From NCBI RefSeq assembly GCF_017833295.1, contig NZ_JAFIBW010000001.1:5394001-5458000 (forward strand): a stretch of DNA of 64,000 nt, given 5' to 3'. This document shows positions 8,673 to 17,665 of this stretch, piece after piece; within the stretch, counting starts at the first letter, position 1, and every line of letters begins with the position of its first letter. The DNA is from Methylobacterium sp. PvR107 (GTDB lineage Bacteria; Pseudomonadota; Alphaproteobacteria; Rhizobiales; Beijerinckiaceae). A program made the translations under genes and the position numbers. Below the pieces are notes generated by a model. That model saw only the letters and a list, made by a program, of their open reading frames with translations, did no database searches and had not been told where the DNA came from.

Positions 8673-8969
8673 TCAGCTCGGGCGGCGGACCGCGTATCGA
8701 TAGCGGCGACCGTGCGCGTCCAGAAGCTCGCTGTCGGATCCTTCCCGCCAGACGACCTCGTCGTCGGGTCTCGCGGCATTGGTCAGGGTCGCACCGCGGA
8801 CGATGTCGAGGCTGAGGCCGAACCCATAATTGGTGGCGGCCGCCTCCGTGATCGCGGCCGTGATATCGGCCTCGTCGGGCAGGCAAGCGAAGAGGACGCC
8901 GTCGGCGATGGCGAGGGTGTAGGTTTGCACGGATGGGCTCCAGCAGTCTCGAAGTGCATGGACCAGCAT
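8673..8969 (-). CDS. small hypothetical protein
   Basis: A 98-residue predicted protein. The middle part (TYTLAIADGVLFACLPDEADITAA) and the C-terminus (DSELLDAHGRRYRYAV) look like a folded small domain rather than a shadow frame. I recognise no family and no export signal. The ATG at 8969 is the best start; the frame is open to 9050 but the extra residues are Cys/Arg-rich and unconvincing. It stands alone, 167 bp before the secreted four-cysteine gene on the same strand. Confidence 0.5.
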   Translation of the reverse strand: MLVHALRDCWSPSVQTYTLAIADGVLFACLPDEADITAAITEAAATNYGFGLSLDIVRGATLTNAARPDDEVVWREGSDSELLDAHGRRYRYAVRRPS

Positions 8970-9150
8970 GCGAGCGCCCGAACGTAGGCATCGGGACCGG
9001 GATGTGAACCCTCGGCATAGCGATGCTGCATTGCACCATTTCGTGAGCACAAGCTCGGCGCAAGCTTGCAGGCTTTCCGCGCAGGATCGGAATGGCGACA
9101 GCGCCGATGAGGGCGCAGCTTACGATCCGGTGCCCTTCCAGGGTCTGGGC

Positions 9151-10443
9151 TCAGGATCCGAGGCCCGAGAGAACGGCGGGCTTCTCAGGCTCGACCACCA
9201 CGGTCGCCGGCACGGCGCCGTCACCGGCCAACGCGTCCGCGATCGCCTCCGGTGCGATCGGGGTTTTGGCCGCGTCGCCGTCAGAGCCCGGCGGCTCCGG
9301 GGTGATCCGGGCGGTCTCCCGACGCGGCCCGGTCTCGGCGTCGGCGGCGTGCTCGTCGGCGACGCCGGCCACGGCGTCGGCCGCGATCAGGCCGAGGGAC
9401 GCGGCGTGTTCGGCCACCGCGACGCTGTCGGCCGCGAGAACGAGGCTCGAGCCTGCCCGGGCCACGGCCCCGGCGAGCCGGACGATCTCCTCGATCCGGC
9501 CGGCATCCCGCGACACGTTGCGGATATACACCGCCAGGACCCGGCCCGGATTCTCCTCGACGATCTGCGCGTAGACCTCCGGATCGTGCTGGCCGCTGTC
9601 GCCGATCAGCACGAAGGGCAGGTCGCGGTAGAGGGCGAGCATGTGCCGGATCAGCGCCTGCTTGTGGTCGGTCGCCCGGCGCGGCAGCGGGTGCGTCCAC
9701 GACAGGCCCCATTCCCGCAGGAACAGCACCGGCCCGGCCGGGATGCCATGGCGCTGAAAGAACTCGGACAGCATCTCGTAGAGGCCCCAGGGCGCGCGGG
9801 AGACGTAGAGCATGGGGTTGCCCTCGCTGCCGCCGGCGCCGGCATGCAATGCGCGGTAGAGGGCGACGACTCCTGGAAACGCCACGCGGCTCTCGGCATC
9901 CTCGACGAACAGCCGCCAGAGCATCTTCAGCTTGTTGGCGACACCGGTGCGCATGACCGTGTCGTCGATGTCGCTGACCACGACGTATCGGCAGCCACTC
10001 GGCGGGATGAACACCGCGCCCTCGGCCGGGATCGGCGGGTCCGCCTCGAGCACCAGGCTGACCCCGTGCCACGCGCCCGCGCCGGTCGGGAGGCCACTTG
10101 GATGCAGGTGCACGCGGAAATAGCCGTCGCGGTCCGTCTCGACCCGGGCGGCATCACCGCCGAACCGGGCGGTGACCGCGGCCCCCGCAACCTTCCGCCG
10201 GGCGATGCGGCGGCGCAGGTCGCGCCACTGGGCCCGCAGGGACTCGGGATCCTCCCCGTGTATGCCGGGCGACTGCCGGAAGACGCGGCCGATCAGGAAG
10301 ATCTCGTCGCGCGAGCCGTAGCCGCGGTAGGGCTCGACCACGAGCCCACCGCGGCCCTTGCCGCCATAGCCCTGCGCACGCCGGACCGGCCGGATGAGAA
10401 CCCGCAGCGCCTTGATGGCGCCCCTGCGCACGCGTGAGGCCAT
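9151..10443 (-). CDS. App1-like phosphatidate phosphatase (DUF2183)
   Basis: A 430-residue protein of the App1/DUF2183 family, whose yeast member dephosphorylates phosphatidic acid. The HAD-type catalytic motif DIDDTVMRTG appears at the start of the conserved domain, followed by FLREWGLSW, HKQALIRHML and the acidic motif GDSGQHDPEVY. The N-terminal 180 residues are a beta-rich domain common in bacterial members; the last 90 residues are low-complexity and acidic. No signal peptide is visible. It starts 16 bases after the stop of the DUF3775 gene upstream (10459), so they may be co-transcribed. Confidence 0.88.
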   Translation of the reverse strand: MASRVRRGAIKALRVLIRPVRRAQGYGGKGRGGLVVEPYRGYGSRDEIFLIGRVFRQSPGIHGEDPESLRAQWRDLRRRIARRKVAGAAVTARFGGDAARVETDRDGYFRVHLHPSGLPTGAGAWHGVSLVLEADPPIPAEGAVFIPPSGCRYVVVSDIDDTVMRTGVANKLKMLWRLFVEDAESRVAFPGVVALYRALHAGAGGSEGNPMLYVSRAPWGLYEMLSEFFQRHGIPAGPVLFLREWGLSWTHPLPRRATDHKQALIRHMLALYRDLPFVLIGDSGQHDPEVYAQIVEENPGRVLAVYIRNVSRDAGRIEEIVRLAGAVARAGSSLVLAADSVAVAEHAASLGLIAADAVAGVADEHAADAETGPRRETARITPEPPGSDGDAAKTPIAPEAIADALAGDGAVPATVVVEPEKPAVLSGLGS

Positions 10444-10458
10444 CGCATTCGCGACCGG

Positions 10459-10857
10459 TCAGGCCTGCGGCAATTCGGGGCTGAGCCCCAACGCGTCGAG
10501 CCCCTCTTCCAGCATGTCCCCCGCGATCGGCGAACCCAGGAGCGTCATCATCGTGCCTTCTCCGGCAGCCTCGCGTTCCCGGGCGAAGCGCACCGCCTCA
10601 CCCCATTCTTCCGGCTCCATGTCGCCGCGCCCGACATAAAACAGGGCCAGCAGCTCCGCGCGGGAATCGTCGTCGAGCCCGGCGATGAAGCTGCGGACCT
10701 CCGATTCCGTCGCATCGTCGGTGCCCGAAATCAGCACATCCGTGGCGCCGTCGTCGATCGGGTTCGAGCCCGAATCCGGATCGGTATTGCCTTCCTTCAC
10801 CTCGACGGCCCGCAGCCGCACGATGATTTCTGTGACGGTTTCGACGGCGATATCCAT
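10459..10857 (-). CDS. DUF3775 domain protein
   Basis: A 132-residue soluble, strongly acidic protein. The segment with FIAGLDDDSRAELLALFYVGRGD and EEWGEAVRFARER matches what I recall of DUF3775, a short rhizobial domain without a known function. The C-terminus (MLEEGLDALGLSPELP) is helical. The start at 10857 (MDIAVETVTEI) is chosen because the domain begins there; an upstream start at 10914 is less likely. The App1-like gene follows after 15 bases. Confidence 0.7.
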   Translation of the reverse strand: MDIAVETVTEIIVRLRAVEVKEGNTDPDSGSNPIDDGATDVLISGTDDATESEVRSFIAGLDDDSRAELLALFYVGRGDMEPEEWGEAVRFAREREAAGEGTMMTLLGSPIAGDMLEEGLDALGLSPELPQA

Positions 10858-11030
10858 GCGCGGGTCTCCGAACGCTGACTGGGTCGGGCCGATCGGGCCC
10901 TCAAGCCGCGACAACGGACGAGCGGGGCAACGGGTTCGCCGCCTTCCCCATCGAAGGCAGGCTGCGTGGTCCGCGCCTCTTCCCGGTTCACCGACCTTCG
11001 GCTAGAGGCTGCGAGATCTTTCCGACAACC

Positions 11031-12638
11031 GTGACACCATCGGCGAAAGACGTGAATTCCCCAAAGAGTACCGAAGCGTCACCTGCCGATACCGTCGAAC
11101 TCAGACCACGCGCCTTCCCGTCCGGGGCCGGCGCGCCGCGTGCGCTGCTGGCCGCCGGATCCGCGCTCTGCGCCTCGGTCGCGCTCGCGTCGATGTCGCC
11201 GCAGCCCGCCGCGGCCCGCCCCGCCGCCTACGAGGCCAGCGCGCCGAGCTGCTTCATCACCGGCGGCGGCGGCCTCGAGATCTGCCGCGAAGGCTCGGAG
11301 GCCGAGGGAGTCCTGATCTCGCCGGCCCCCTGCGCGTTCGCCCGCGGCGTCCAGATCCTGCGGCTCGGCCGGACCGAGGCGCCGGGCCCGCTGCAGGCGG
11401 TCTTCCAGGGCCAGACCCCGATCGCGTCCCGCCGGCGCGACGAGCCCTGCCCGGAGCGGCGTGCCACCGACAGTCGCGATGGCGGCTCGCTGCGCACCGG
11501 CCGCAACCTGGACGCACTCGCCACGACGCTGCCGCCCTCCGCCGATCGGTTCTGGGTCGACCTGCCGGAGGAGCGGGCACCGACCCGCGGCTGGTCCGAG
11601 CCGACCCCCTCGGCCGAAGGGATTGGCCCGCGCGATCCGATCGCGGTCTCCGGCCGGGACTGGGCCGGGGAAGCCTACAGTTACGTCTTCCTGCTCGGCC
11701 AGGAGCGGGTGGGTGCCGCGGCTCCGGGGAACGACGCGCCGGAGGGGCGTCGGAGGCGCGGCCGCCGACAGGCCGAGCCGGACGGTGCCGGCGCGGGCCC
11801 GGCCGATGTCCGGCGCCGCGTGCAGATCGAGGCCCGGACCCTCGACTTCCAGACCTTCGAGATCCGCACCCGCACCCCCGACGGATACGGCCTCACCTGG
11901 ACGCCGTTCGAGGCCGGCTCGGGCCGCGGACGGAGCGATCCGCCCAGCCCGGCGGCGGTGATCGACGAGACCGGCAAGCCGGTGGCCTCGGCCTGTACGG
12001 CGCCGGCCTTCGAGACCCATGGCCTCGCAGGCTCGATCAGCATCGTCGAGCGCATCTACCACTACGTCTATACCGACGTGCTCCCTGAGGATTGCGGCCT
12101 CCCGCCCGAGAAACGGCGGACCGCGCTCTACCTGCGCACGGCCCAGGACCTGGCGGGGCCAAAGGTCTGGTCCGCGGCGCGGAAGCTCGCCGGTCCGCTG
12201 CCGCCCGGGACCCTCGTGCGAATGGCGCGGGGCAAGGGCATGCAGCGCTGGGCGATCTCCTACACGTGCCAGCGCCCGGCCAACGCTCCCGGCGGCCCGG
12301 TCGCCGATATCTGCCTGCAATACACGGCCGACATGAATCTCGACGGGATCGGGGCCCTGAAGCTCTACGCCGACCCGGTGGAGGCCGGTCGCTCGCCGGC
12401 CTATCTCGGCCTGCGCTCGGGTGGCGACGGCAGCGGCCGCTACGACCGGAGCGCGCATTTCTGGATGACGGACGCGGAGGGCAACCTCGACACGCCGTTG
12501 ATCTACCCGGGCACGGCCGGGTTCCTGACCTGGCTCGACCGGCTGGCGCCGACCGCCTCGGGCCGCGACGCGTCGAGCCTCTACGGCCGTCCGGTCTATT
12601 GGGCTTCGTGGACGGTGCGCCGGATCGACGCGCAATAA
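11031..12638 (+). CDS. large exported protein of unknown function
   Basis: A 535-residue protein I do not recognise. After about 30 polar residues there is a hydrophobic segment (PRALLAAGSALCASVALAS) ending in AAARPAAYEA, so it is probably exported or membrane-anchored. Paired cysteines (SCFITGGGGLEIC, PCAF, EPC, SACTAP, EDCG, YTCQ, DICLQ) suggest disulfides. The C-terminal third has a well-formed folded pattern (ERIYHYVYTDVLP, ADMNLDGIGALKLYADP, TAGFLTWLDRLAP). The GTG at 11031 is the first start in frame. A 604-codon antisense frame is a composition shadow. Confidence 0.65.
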   Translation: MTPSAKDVNSPKSTEASPADTVELRPRAFPSGAGAPRALLAAGSALCASVALASMSPQPAAARPAAYEASAPSCFITGGGGLEICREGSEAEGVLISPAPCAFARGVQILRLGRTEAPGPLQAVFQGQTPIASRRRDEPCPERRATDSRDGGSLRTGRNLDALATTLPPSADRFWVDLPEERAPTRGWSEPTPSAEGIGPRDPIAVSGRDWAGEAYSYVFLLGQERVGAAAPGNDAPEGRRRRGRRQAEPDGAGAGPADVRRRVQIEARTLDFQTFEIRTRTPDGYGLTWTPFEAGSGRGRSDPPSPAAVIDETGKPVASACTAPAFETHGLAGSISIVERIYHYVYTDVLPEDCGLPPEKRRTALYLRTAQDLAGPKVWSAARKLAGPLPPGTLVRMARGKGMQRWAISYTCQRPANAPGGPVADICLQYTADMNLDGIGALKLYADPVEAGRSPAYLGLRSGGDGSGRYDRSAHFWMTDAEGNLDTPLIYPGTAGFLTWLDRLAPTASGRDASSLYGRPVYWASWTVRRIDAQ

Positions 12639-12699
12639 GTCGCGGGACCCGCTATATGGGCGACCGACCCGGCACGAGAGGCGCCCCCTGACGGACCCG

Positions 12700-14022
12700 A
12701 TGGAAACCCATATCGACCTGTGGTTCGCCGCGAGCATCGTGGTGATCTCACTGCTGCTCTCGGCCTTCTTCGCCGGGGCCGAGACCGCCTTCACGGCCGC
12801 CTCTCGGGCGCGGATGCACGCCCTGGAACAGGCGGGCGATCCACGGGCCGCGATCGTCAACCGCATCCTGGCGATCCGCGAGCGGTTCATCGGGGCGATG
12901 CTGATCGGCTACAACATCGTGGCGATCGGCGCCTCGGCCTTCACCACCAGCGTGCTCACCGCCCTGTTCGGCAAGAGCGGCGTGATCTACGCCACAATCG
13001 GCATGTCGGTGCTGGTCATCGTCTTCGCCGAGGTGCTGCCGAAGACGCTCGCCATCTCCAAGCCCGACAAGGCGGCGCTGCTCACCGCCCGGCCGGTGGC
13101 CTTCGCGGTCGCGCTGATGGGCCCCCTCGCCATCGCGATCGAGCATCTGGTGCGGCTGATGCTGAAGCCCTTCGGGGTCACCATCGGCGAGCACCAGTCG
13201 ATCCTCACCGCGGCCGAGGAGCTGCGCGGGCAGGTGGCGCTGATGCACCGCGAGGGCGGCGTCGCCAAGGCCGAGCGCGACATGCTGGGCGGCCTGCTCG
13301 ACCTGTCGGACCTGACGGTCTCCGACGTCATGGTCCACCGCACCAAGATGCGGGCGATCGACGCCGACCAGCCGTCCGAGGACATCGTCCGCGCGGTCCT
13401 GTCCTCGCCCTACACGCGGATGCCCCTGTGGCGCGGCACGCCGGAGAACATCGTGGGCGTGCTCCACGCCAAGGACCTGCTGCGGGCGCTCGACGCCGCC
13501 GGGGGTGACGCTTCAGGTCTCAAGGTCGAGGCGCTGGCGCTCGAGACCTGGTTCGTGCCGGGGACGACGTCGCTGCGCGCGCAGCTCAAGGCCTTCCTGA
13601 CCAAGAAGACCCACTTCGCCCTGGTGGTCGACGAGTACGGCGAGGTGATGGGGCTCGTCACCCTGGAAGACATCCTGGAGGAGATCGTCGGCGACATTGC
13701 CGACGAGCACGACGTCACCGTCTCGGGCGTGCGTCCGCAGGGCGACGGCTCGGTGAACGTCGACGGCGGCGTGCCGATCCGTGACCTCAACCGCGCCATG
13801 GATTGGAACCTGCCCGACGAGGAGGCCACCACCATCGCGGGCCTCGTCATCCACGAGGCCCGCACGATCCCCGATCAGGGGACGGCCTTCAACTTCCACG
13901 GCTTCCGGTTCCAGGTGCTGCGGAAGGCCAAGAACCGGATCACGACCTTGCGCATCACGCCGCTGACCCCGGCGGGGATCCAGGCGGCGGGTCAGCCCGA
14001 GGCACAGCGCGACGCCGTGTGA
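12700..14022 (+). CDS. CorC/HlyC-family membrane protein with CNNM and CBS domains
   Basis: A 440-residue inner-membrane protein. Residues about 1-200 form the DUF21/CNNM membrane domain (FFAGAETAF, MLIGYNIVAIG, FAEVLPKTLA). A CBS pair follows (VMVHRTKMRAID, SPYTRMPLW, FALVVDEYGEVMGLVTLEDILEEIVGD), then a C-terminal CorC/HlyC domain of about 80 residues. Homologues (CorB/CorC/YfjD type) are linked to magnesium or other divalent-cation export; the haemolysin label is historical. The start at 12700 follows the previous stop by 61 bases. Confidence 0.92.
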   Translation: METHIDLWFAASIVVISLLLSAFFAGAETAFTAASRARMHALEQAGDPRAAIVNRILAIRERFIGAMLIGYNIVAIGASAFTTSVLTALFGKSGVIYATIGMSVLVIVFAEVLPKTLAISKPDKAALLTARPVAFAVALMGPLAIAIEHLVRLMLKPFGVTIGEHQSILTAAEELRGQVALMHREGGVAKAERDMLGGLLDLSDLTVSDVMVHRTKMRAIDADQPSEDIVRAVLSSPYTRMPLWRGTPENIVGVLHAKDLLRALDAAGGDASGLKVEALALETWFVPGTTSLRAQLKAFLTKKTHFALVVDEYGEVMGLVTLEDILEEIVGDIADEHDVTVSGVRPQGDGSVNVDGGVPIRDLNRAMDWNLPDEEATTIAGLVIHEARTIPDQGTAFNFHGFRFQVLRKAKNRITTLRITPLTPAGIQAAGQPEAQRDAV

Positions 14023-14074
14023 GAGCGGCGTCCGTAGAGGCCGGCGTCATGCTGGAGCTGTCGTGCTGAACGCT

Positions 14075-14119
14075 GTCATCCCGGGGCCGCGCAGCGGAAC
14101 CCGGAATGACGATGTTTTT
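14075..14119 (+). terminator. palindromic repeat, probable terminator after the CorC gene
   Basis: GTCATCCCGGG and CCCGGAATGAC form an 11-base stem with one mismatch around a GC-rich loop, followed by GATGTTTTTC. The stem belongs to a palindromic repeat type common in Rhizobiales (see also 47083-47202) and, with the T-run, may serve as terminator for the CorC-type gene ending at 14022. Confidence 0.55.
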
Positions 14120-14153
14120 CTTCCGTCTTCACGCTGCGCGCGCGAGACGGACC

Positions 14154-15542
14154 TCAGCCCGGCATCGCCTCCAGCCCCTCGGCGCGGATCCAGTCGCGGG
14201 TGCGGTCCAGCGCCCGACCGAGCCGGTCGAACAGCGCGTCGATCTCGTCCGGCGTGATGATCAGCGGCGGGCAGACGGCGACGCGGTCGCCGGCGAGCGC
14301 CCGCACGATCAGCCCCTCGCCCTGTGCGAAGGCGACGCAGCGGGCGGCGACGCCCGCCTTCGGGTCGTATTGCCGCTTGCTGGCCTTGTCGGCCACGATC
14401 TCCAGGCCGCCGATCAACCCGATGCCGTTGGCCTCGCCCACGATGGCGTGCTCGGCGAGGGCCGACAGGCGGCCCTGGAAGAGCGGCGCCTTCTCGGCGG
14501 CCCCCTCGATCACCCGGTCGCGCCGGTAGATCTCGATCGCCTTCAACGCCACCGCGGCCGCAACCGGATGGCCCGAATAGGTCGTGCCGTGGCCGAACGT
14601 GCCGATCTTCTCGCTCTGGGCGATGAGCGCCTCGTAGAGCGGCTCGTCGATGCTCAAGCCGCCGAGCGGCATGTAGGCGGAGGTGAGCGCCTTGGCGAAG
14701 GAGATCGAGTCCGGCCGGATGCCCAGAGCCTCGCTGCCGAACCACGTGCCGAGCCGGCCGAAGCCGCAGATCACCTCGTCGGCGATCAGGCGGACGTCGT
14801 ACTTGGCGAGCACCGCCTGAATAGCTGCGAAATAGCCGCGCGGCGGCACGATCGCGCCGCCCGCCCCCATCACCGGCTCGGCGATGAACGCCGCGACGGT
14901 CTCAGGCCCCTCGCGCAGGATCGTCTCCTCCAGCTCGGCGGCGAGCCGAGCCGAATAGGCTTCCTCGCTCTCACCAGGCCCGGCACCCCGGTAATGGTGT
15001 GCGGCGGCGACGTGCAGGAAGCCCGGCAACGGCAGGTCCCAGTCGGCATGGTTCGCCGCGAGCCCGGTCATCGAGGCGCTCGCCACCGTGACCCCATGGT
15101 AGCCCTTCTGGCGGGCGATGATCTTCTTCTTCTTCGGCCGGCCCAATGCGTTGTTGTAGTACCAAGTGAGCTTGACCTGCGTGTCGTTAGCCTCTGAACC
15201 CGACGATGTGAAGAAGATCTTCGAGGTCGGGACCGGCATCAGCTCCTTGAGCGTCTCGGCGAGTTCGATCCCCGGGTCGTGGCTGCGGCCCGAGAACAGG
15301 TGCGTGAAGGGCAACCGCCCCATCTGAGCCCGAGCCGCCTCGACGAGCTCCGCATTCGAATAGCCGAGCGCCGTGCACCACAGGCCGGACATGCCCTCGA
15401 TGTAGGGGCGGCCCTCCGTGTCGTAGACGTGAACGCCTTCGCCACGCTCCAGCACCAGCGGACCGGTGTGCCGATGCGCCGACAGGTTCGTGTAAGGGTG
15501 GAGCAGGGTTTCGACGTCGCGGGTTGCGAGGTTCGACAGCAT
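14154..15542 (-). CDS. class III PLP-dependent aminotransferase
   Basis: A 462-residue omega-type aminotransferase (aspartate aminotransferase superfamily, class III), with PLP fold type I. Visible are FFTSSGSEANDTQVK (phosphate cup), YHGVTVASASMTG, the ADEVICGFGRLG motif with the PLP-binding Asp, and SFAKALTSAY with the catalytic Lys. Homologues transfer amino groups from polyamines, beta-alanine or GABA to pyruvate; the donor here is unknown. The ATG at 15542 is preferred to a GTG at 15551 because the AGAGGA ribosome site is better spaced. Confidence 0.9.
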   Translation of the reverse strand: MLSNLATRDVETLLHPYTNLSAHRHTGPLVLERGEGVHVYDTEGRPYIEGMSGLWCTALGYSNAELVEAARAQMGRLPFTHLFSGRSHDPGIELAETLKELMPVPTSKIFFTSSGSEANDTQVKLTWYYNNALGRPKKKKIIARQKGYHGVTVASASMTGLAANHADWDLPLPGFLHVAAAHHYRGAGPGESEEAYSARLAAELEETILREGPETVAAFIAEPVMGAGGAIVPPRGYFAAIQAVLAKYDVRLIADEVICGFGRLGTWFGSEALGIRPDSISFAKALTSAYMPLGGLSIDEPLYEALIAQSEKIGTFGHGTTYSGHPVAAAVALKAIEIYRRDRVIEGAAEKAPLFQGRLSALAEHAIVGEANGIGLIGGLEIVADKASKRQYDPKAGVAARCVAFAQGEGLIVRALAGDRVAVCPPLIITPDEIDALFDRLGRALDRTRDWIRAEGLEAMPG

Positions 15543-15681
15543 GGATCGCACGGTCCTCTTGAAGAGGGGAGAGCGGCCGCCACACTAGCGACCCGATGCC
15601 CGTGCAGGTAGTCCGGCGGATCCGCGGCCGGCCATTGCCGGACGCATGCCGGAAGCGACTGCCTCTCGCGACGCACGAACC

Positions 15682-16215
15682 ATGCTCAATCCCGAAGCCT
15701 TCGTCGCACAACCCGCGCCCGGCCGCACCTGCGGCGCCTGCACGCTCTGCTGCAAGGTCTACGACGTTCCGGCGGTCGAGAGCGTCGCCGGGCAATGGTG
15801 CCGCCACACCAAGGCCGGACAGGGCTGCGCGATCCACGCCACTCGGCCCGACCATTGCCGCGCGTTCCACTGCCTGTGGATGACGGAAAGCTGGCTCGGG
15901 CCGGAATGGAAGCCGGACCGCGCCAAGATGGTGCTGAGCCTTGATCCCGTGACCCGCAACATGAACGTGCAGGTCGATCCCGGGCAGGCCAACGCCTGGC
16001 GGCGTGAGCCGTATTATGGGCAGCTCAAGCGCTGGGCCGCGGCTTCGGTGCCGCTGCGGCGGCACGTGCTGGTGCACATCAACAAAAGCACCACCGTCAT
16101 CCTCCCGGACCGGGACGTCAGCCTCGGGGTGGTGGGGGCCGACGAACGCATCATATCCCGCGACAGGATGACTCCGCAGGGACCGAGCTTCGACGTGGAG
16201 AAGGTTCCTGCCTGA
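15682..16215 (+). CDS. YkgJ-like cysteine-cluster protein
   Basis: A 177-residue protein with a metal-binding Cys pattern near the N-terminus: CGACTLCC, then WCRHTKAGQGCAIHATRPDHCRAFHC. This resembles the YkgJ/CxxCxxCC family, whose members are thought to bind zinc or an iron-sulphur cluster. The rest has no clear motif. The ATG at 15682 is used; the frame opens 12 codons earlier. It is divergent from the aminotransferase and stands alone. Confidence 0.8.
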   Translation: MLNPEAFVAQPAPGRTCGACTLCCKVYDVPAVESVAGQWCRHTKAGQGCAIHATRPDHCRAFHCLWMTESWLGPEWKPDRAKMVLSLDPVTRNMNVQVDPGQANAWRREPYYGQLKRWAAASVPLRRHVLVHINKSTTVILPDRDVSLGVVGADERIISRDRMTPQGPSFDVEKVPA

Positions 16216-16239
16216 ACGCGACGTGCGGCCGGTCTCGCG

Positions 16240-16451
16240 TCACCGCGCCATCCCGCAGCTGCGCATCGACGCCCGCGATCCAGATCCGGCCCACCCCGGT
16301 GAAGGGCGGCGATCAGCGACAGGGTGATGCGGTGCGCGTCGGGCTTCAGGATATCGCCGGCGAGGCGGACGGCCTGTCAGTCCGGGGGTTCGGTGCCCTC
16401 GACATCCAGCGCGGAACAACCGTCGTGGACCTGGAAATGAAAGCGCGGCAT
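16240..16451 (-). pseudogene. remnant of a DUF6894-type small protein gene
   Basis: The minus strand from 16451 encodes MPRFHFQVHDG then DVEGTEPPD, the conserved opening of small DUF6894 proteins frequent in Methylobacterium, but a TGA at 16379-16377 ends it after 24 codons. The same frame beyond the stop continues with the family-like QAVRLAGDILK and AHRITL, after which similarity is lost. I read this as a gene broken by a short deletion or nonsense change and a decayed 3' half. It fills part of the 482-bp gap 16216-16697; nothing else is seen there. Confidence 0.5.
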
Positions 16452-16697
16452 CCACGCACCCCGGTCAGGTCTCAACAGGGGGATGCAGCCAACCTTCGCT
16501 CGCGGCCGTGCGGAGGATCGTAGCCGCGGCTGTCGAGGCTTAATGCCGAACGTGCCGCCTTGACGATAATCCAGTTGACATTTTGAAGCGTCATTCGGAT
16601 TGGACCCTCCGCCGCTCTTCGTCGGCAGTGCGGGCGCGCGGGAGCGAACTGGGCCCTGAGCCTTGCATGCGCGCTCCCGTTGGCCAAGGGATCGGGC

Positions 16698-17189
16698 ATG
16701 ACAGCAATCTACGATCTCAATGTCGCCGCCGCCGACGGCAAGCCCTATCCGCTCGCGCAGCATCGCGGCCAGGTGCTGCTCATCGTGAACACGGCCTCAC
16801 GCTGCGGCTTCACCCCACAATACGAAGGGTTGGAGGCGCTCTGGCGCCGCCACAGGGCGGCGGGCCTCACGGTCCTGGGCTTTCCGTGCAACCAGTTCGG
16901 TGCCCAGGAACCGGGCAATGCATCCGAGATCGAGCGCTTCTGCTCGCTCACCTACGATGTCACCTTCCCAGTGCTCGCCAAAGTTGCCGTCAACGGGCCC
17001 GGGGCCGATCCGCTCTATGCCCATCTCACCCGGGCCCGACCCGGCCTTCTCGGCACGCGCGCGGTGAAGTGGAACTTCACCAAGTTCCTGGTCGGTCGGG
17101 ATGGCCGGGTGCTGGCCCGTTTCGCGCCTGGAACCAAGCCTGCGGCCCTGGAGGCACGAATCGAGGCCGCCCTCGCGGCGTCCGGATAG
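16698..17189 (+). CDS. glutathione peroxidase (BtuE type)
   Basis: A 163-residue thiol peroxidase of the glutathione peroxidase family that reduces peroxides in the cytoplasm. The catalytic tetrad can be seen: Cys in NTASRCGFTPQY, Gln in FPCNQFGAQEPG, and Trp-Asn in VKWNFTKFLV. It uses Cys rather than selenocysteine, as bacterial BtuE-type enzymes do. The ATG at 16698 is preferred to a start six codons upstream because the domain begins with IYDLNV. It faces the hypothetical gene ending at 17204. Confidence 0.93.
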   Translation: MTAIYDLNVAAADGKPYPLAQHRGQVLLIVNTASRCGFTPQYEGLEALWRRHRAAGLTVLGFPCNQFGAQEPGNASEIERFCSLTYDVTFPVLAKVAVNGPGADPLYAHLTRARPGLLGTRAVKWNFTKFLVGRDGRVLARFAPGTKPAALEARIEAALAASG

Positions 17190-17203
17190 GGCTCCCGTGT
17201 CCG

Positions 17204-17527
17204 TCAGCGGCCCTCGAACTCGGCCGTCACCGAGGCCCGGGCGATTGTGCAGCCGTTCACGCGCTCGCGCACGCGAAGGATCGTCCGCAGGGACACCGCC
17301 CGGTAGGGACGCACCGCCTCCCGCAGGATCCCGCTGAGGAATCGAAGCTCTGCGATCTTACCGATGGTCCGTTCCGAGGCGCCTCCCGTCCGCGCCCGGC
17401 CCTCGAGTTCCGTGAGCGCGTCGAACAGCGCATGGCGGGCACGCTCGTCTCGGGATATGTGCTGAGGCGCGATCAGCGCCGCCAACTCATGCTCGAATCT
17501 GCATTGGATGGACTGATCTCTGCGCAT
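17204..17527 (-). CDS. hypothetical protein
   Basis: A 107-residue, basic, mostly helical protein with no export signal and no motif I know. It contains two Cys (IQCRFE, NGCTIAR) and a long amphipathic stretch with HALFDALTELEGRA. The ATG at 17527 has an AGG six bases upstream and is preferred to the one at 17569, which has no ribosome site. It is convergent with the glutathione peroxidase gene. Confidence 0.5.
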   Translation of the reverse strand: MRRDQSIQCRFEHELAALIAPQHISRDERARHALFDALTELEGRARTGGASERTIGKIAELRFLSGILREAVRPYRAVSLRTILRVRERVNGCTIARASVTAEFEGR

Positions 17528-17665
17528 GGGCGACCTGAACACAACAGATTCGGACCCTAAATCAGTCATCGCGCAGAGTCAGCCGGCAGCGCACGCCGCG
17601 CACCGCGAGTTCGGGATTGTTGCGCAATTGCACCTGCGCAATCGGCCCCGGGCGACCGGATTTCG

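Noticed and set aside
10750..10785. tRNA-like T-loop string GGGTTCGAGCCCGAATCC
   Set aside because: It lies within the DUF3775 coding frame and no acceptor, D or anticodon arm is found around it.
11079..12890. 603-codon minus-strand frame opposite the exported protein gene
   Set aside because: Composition is Arg/Ala/Gly-rich without fold pattern and it also overlaps the CorC gene start.
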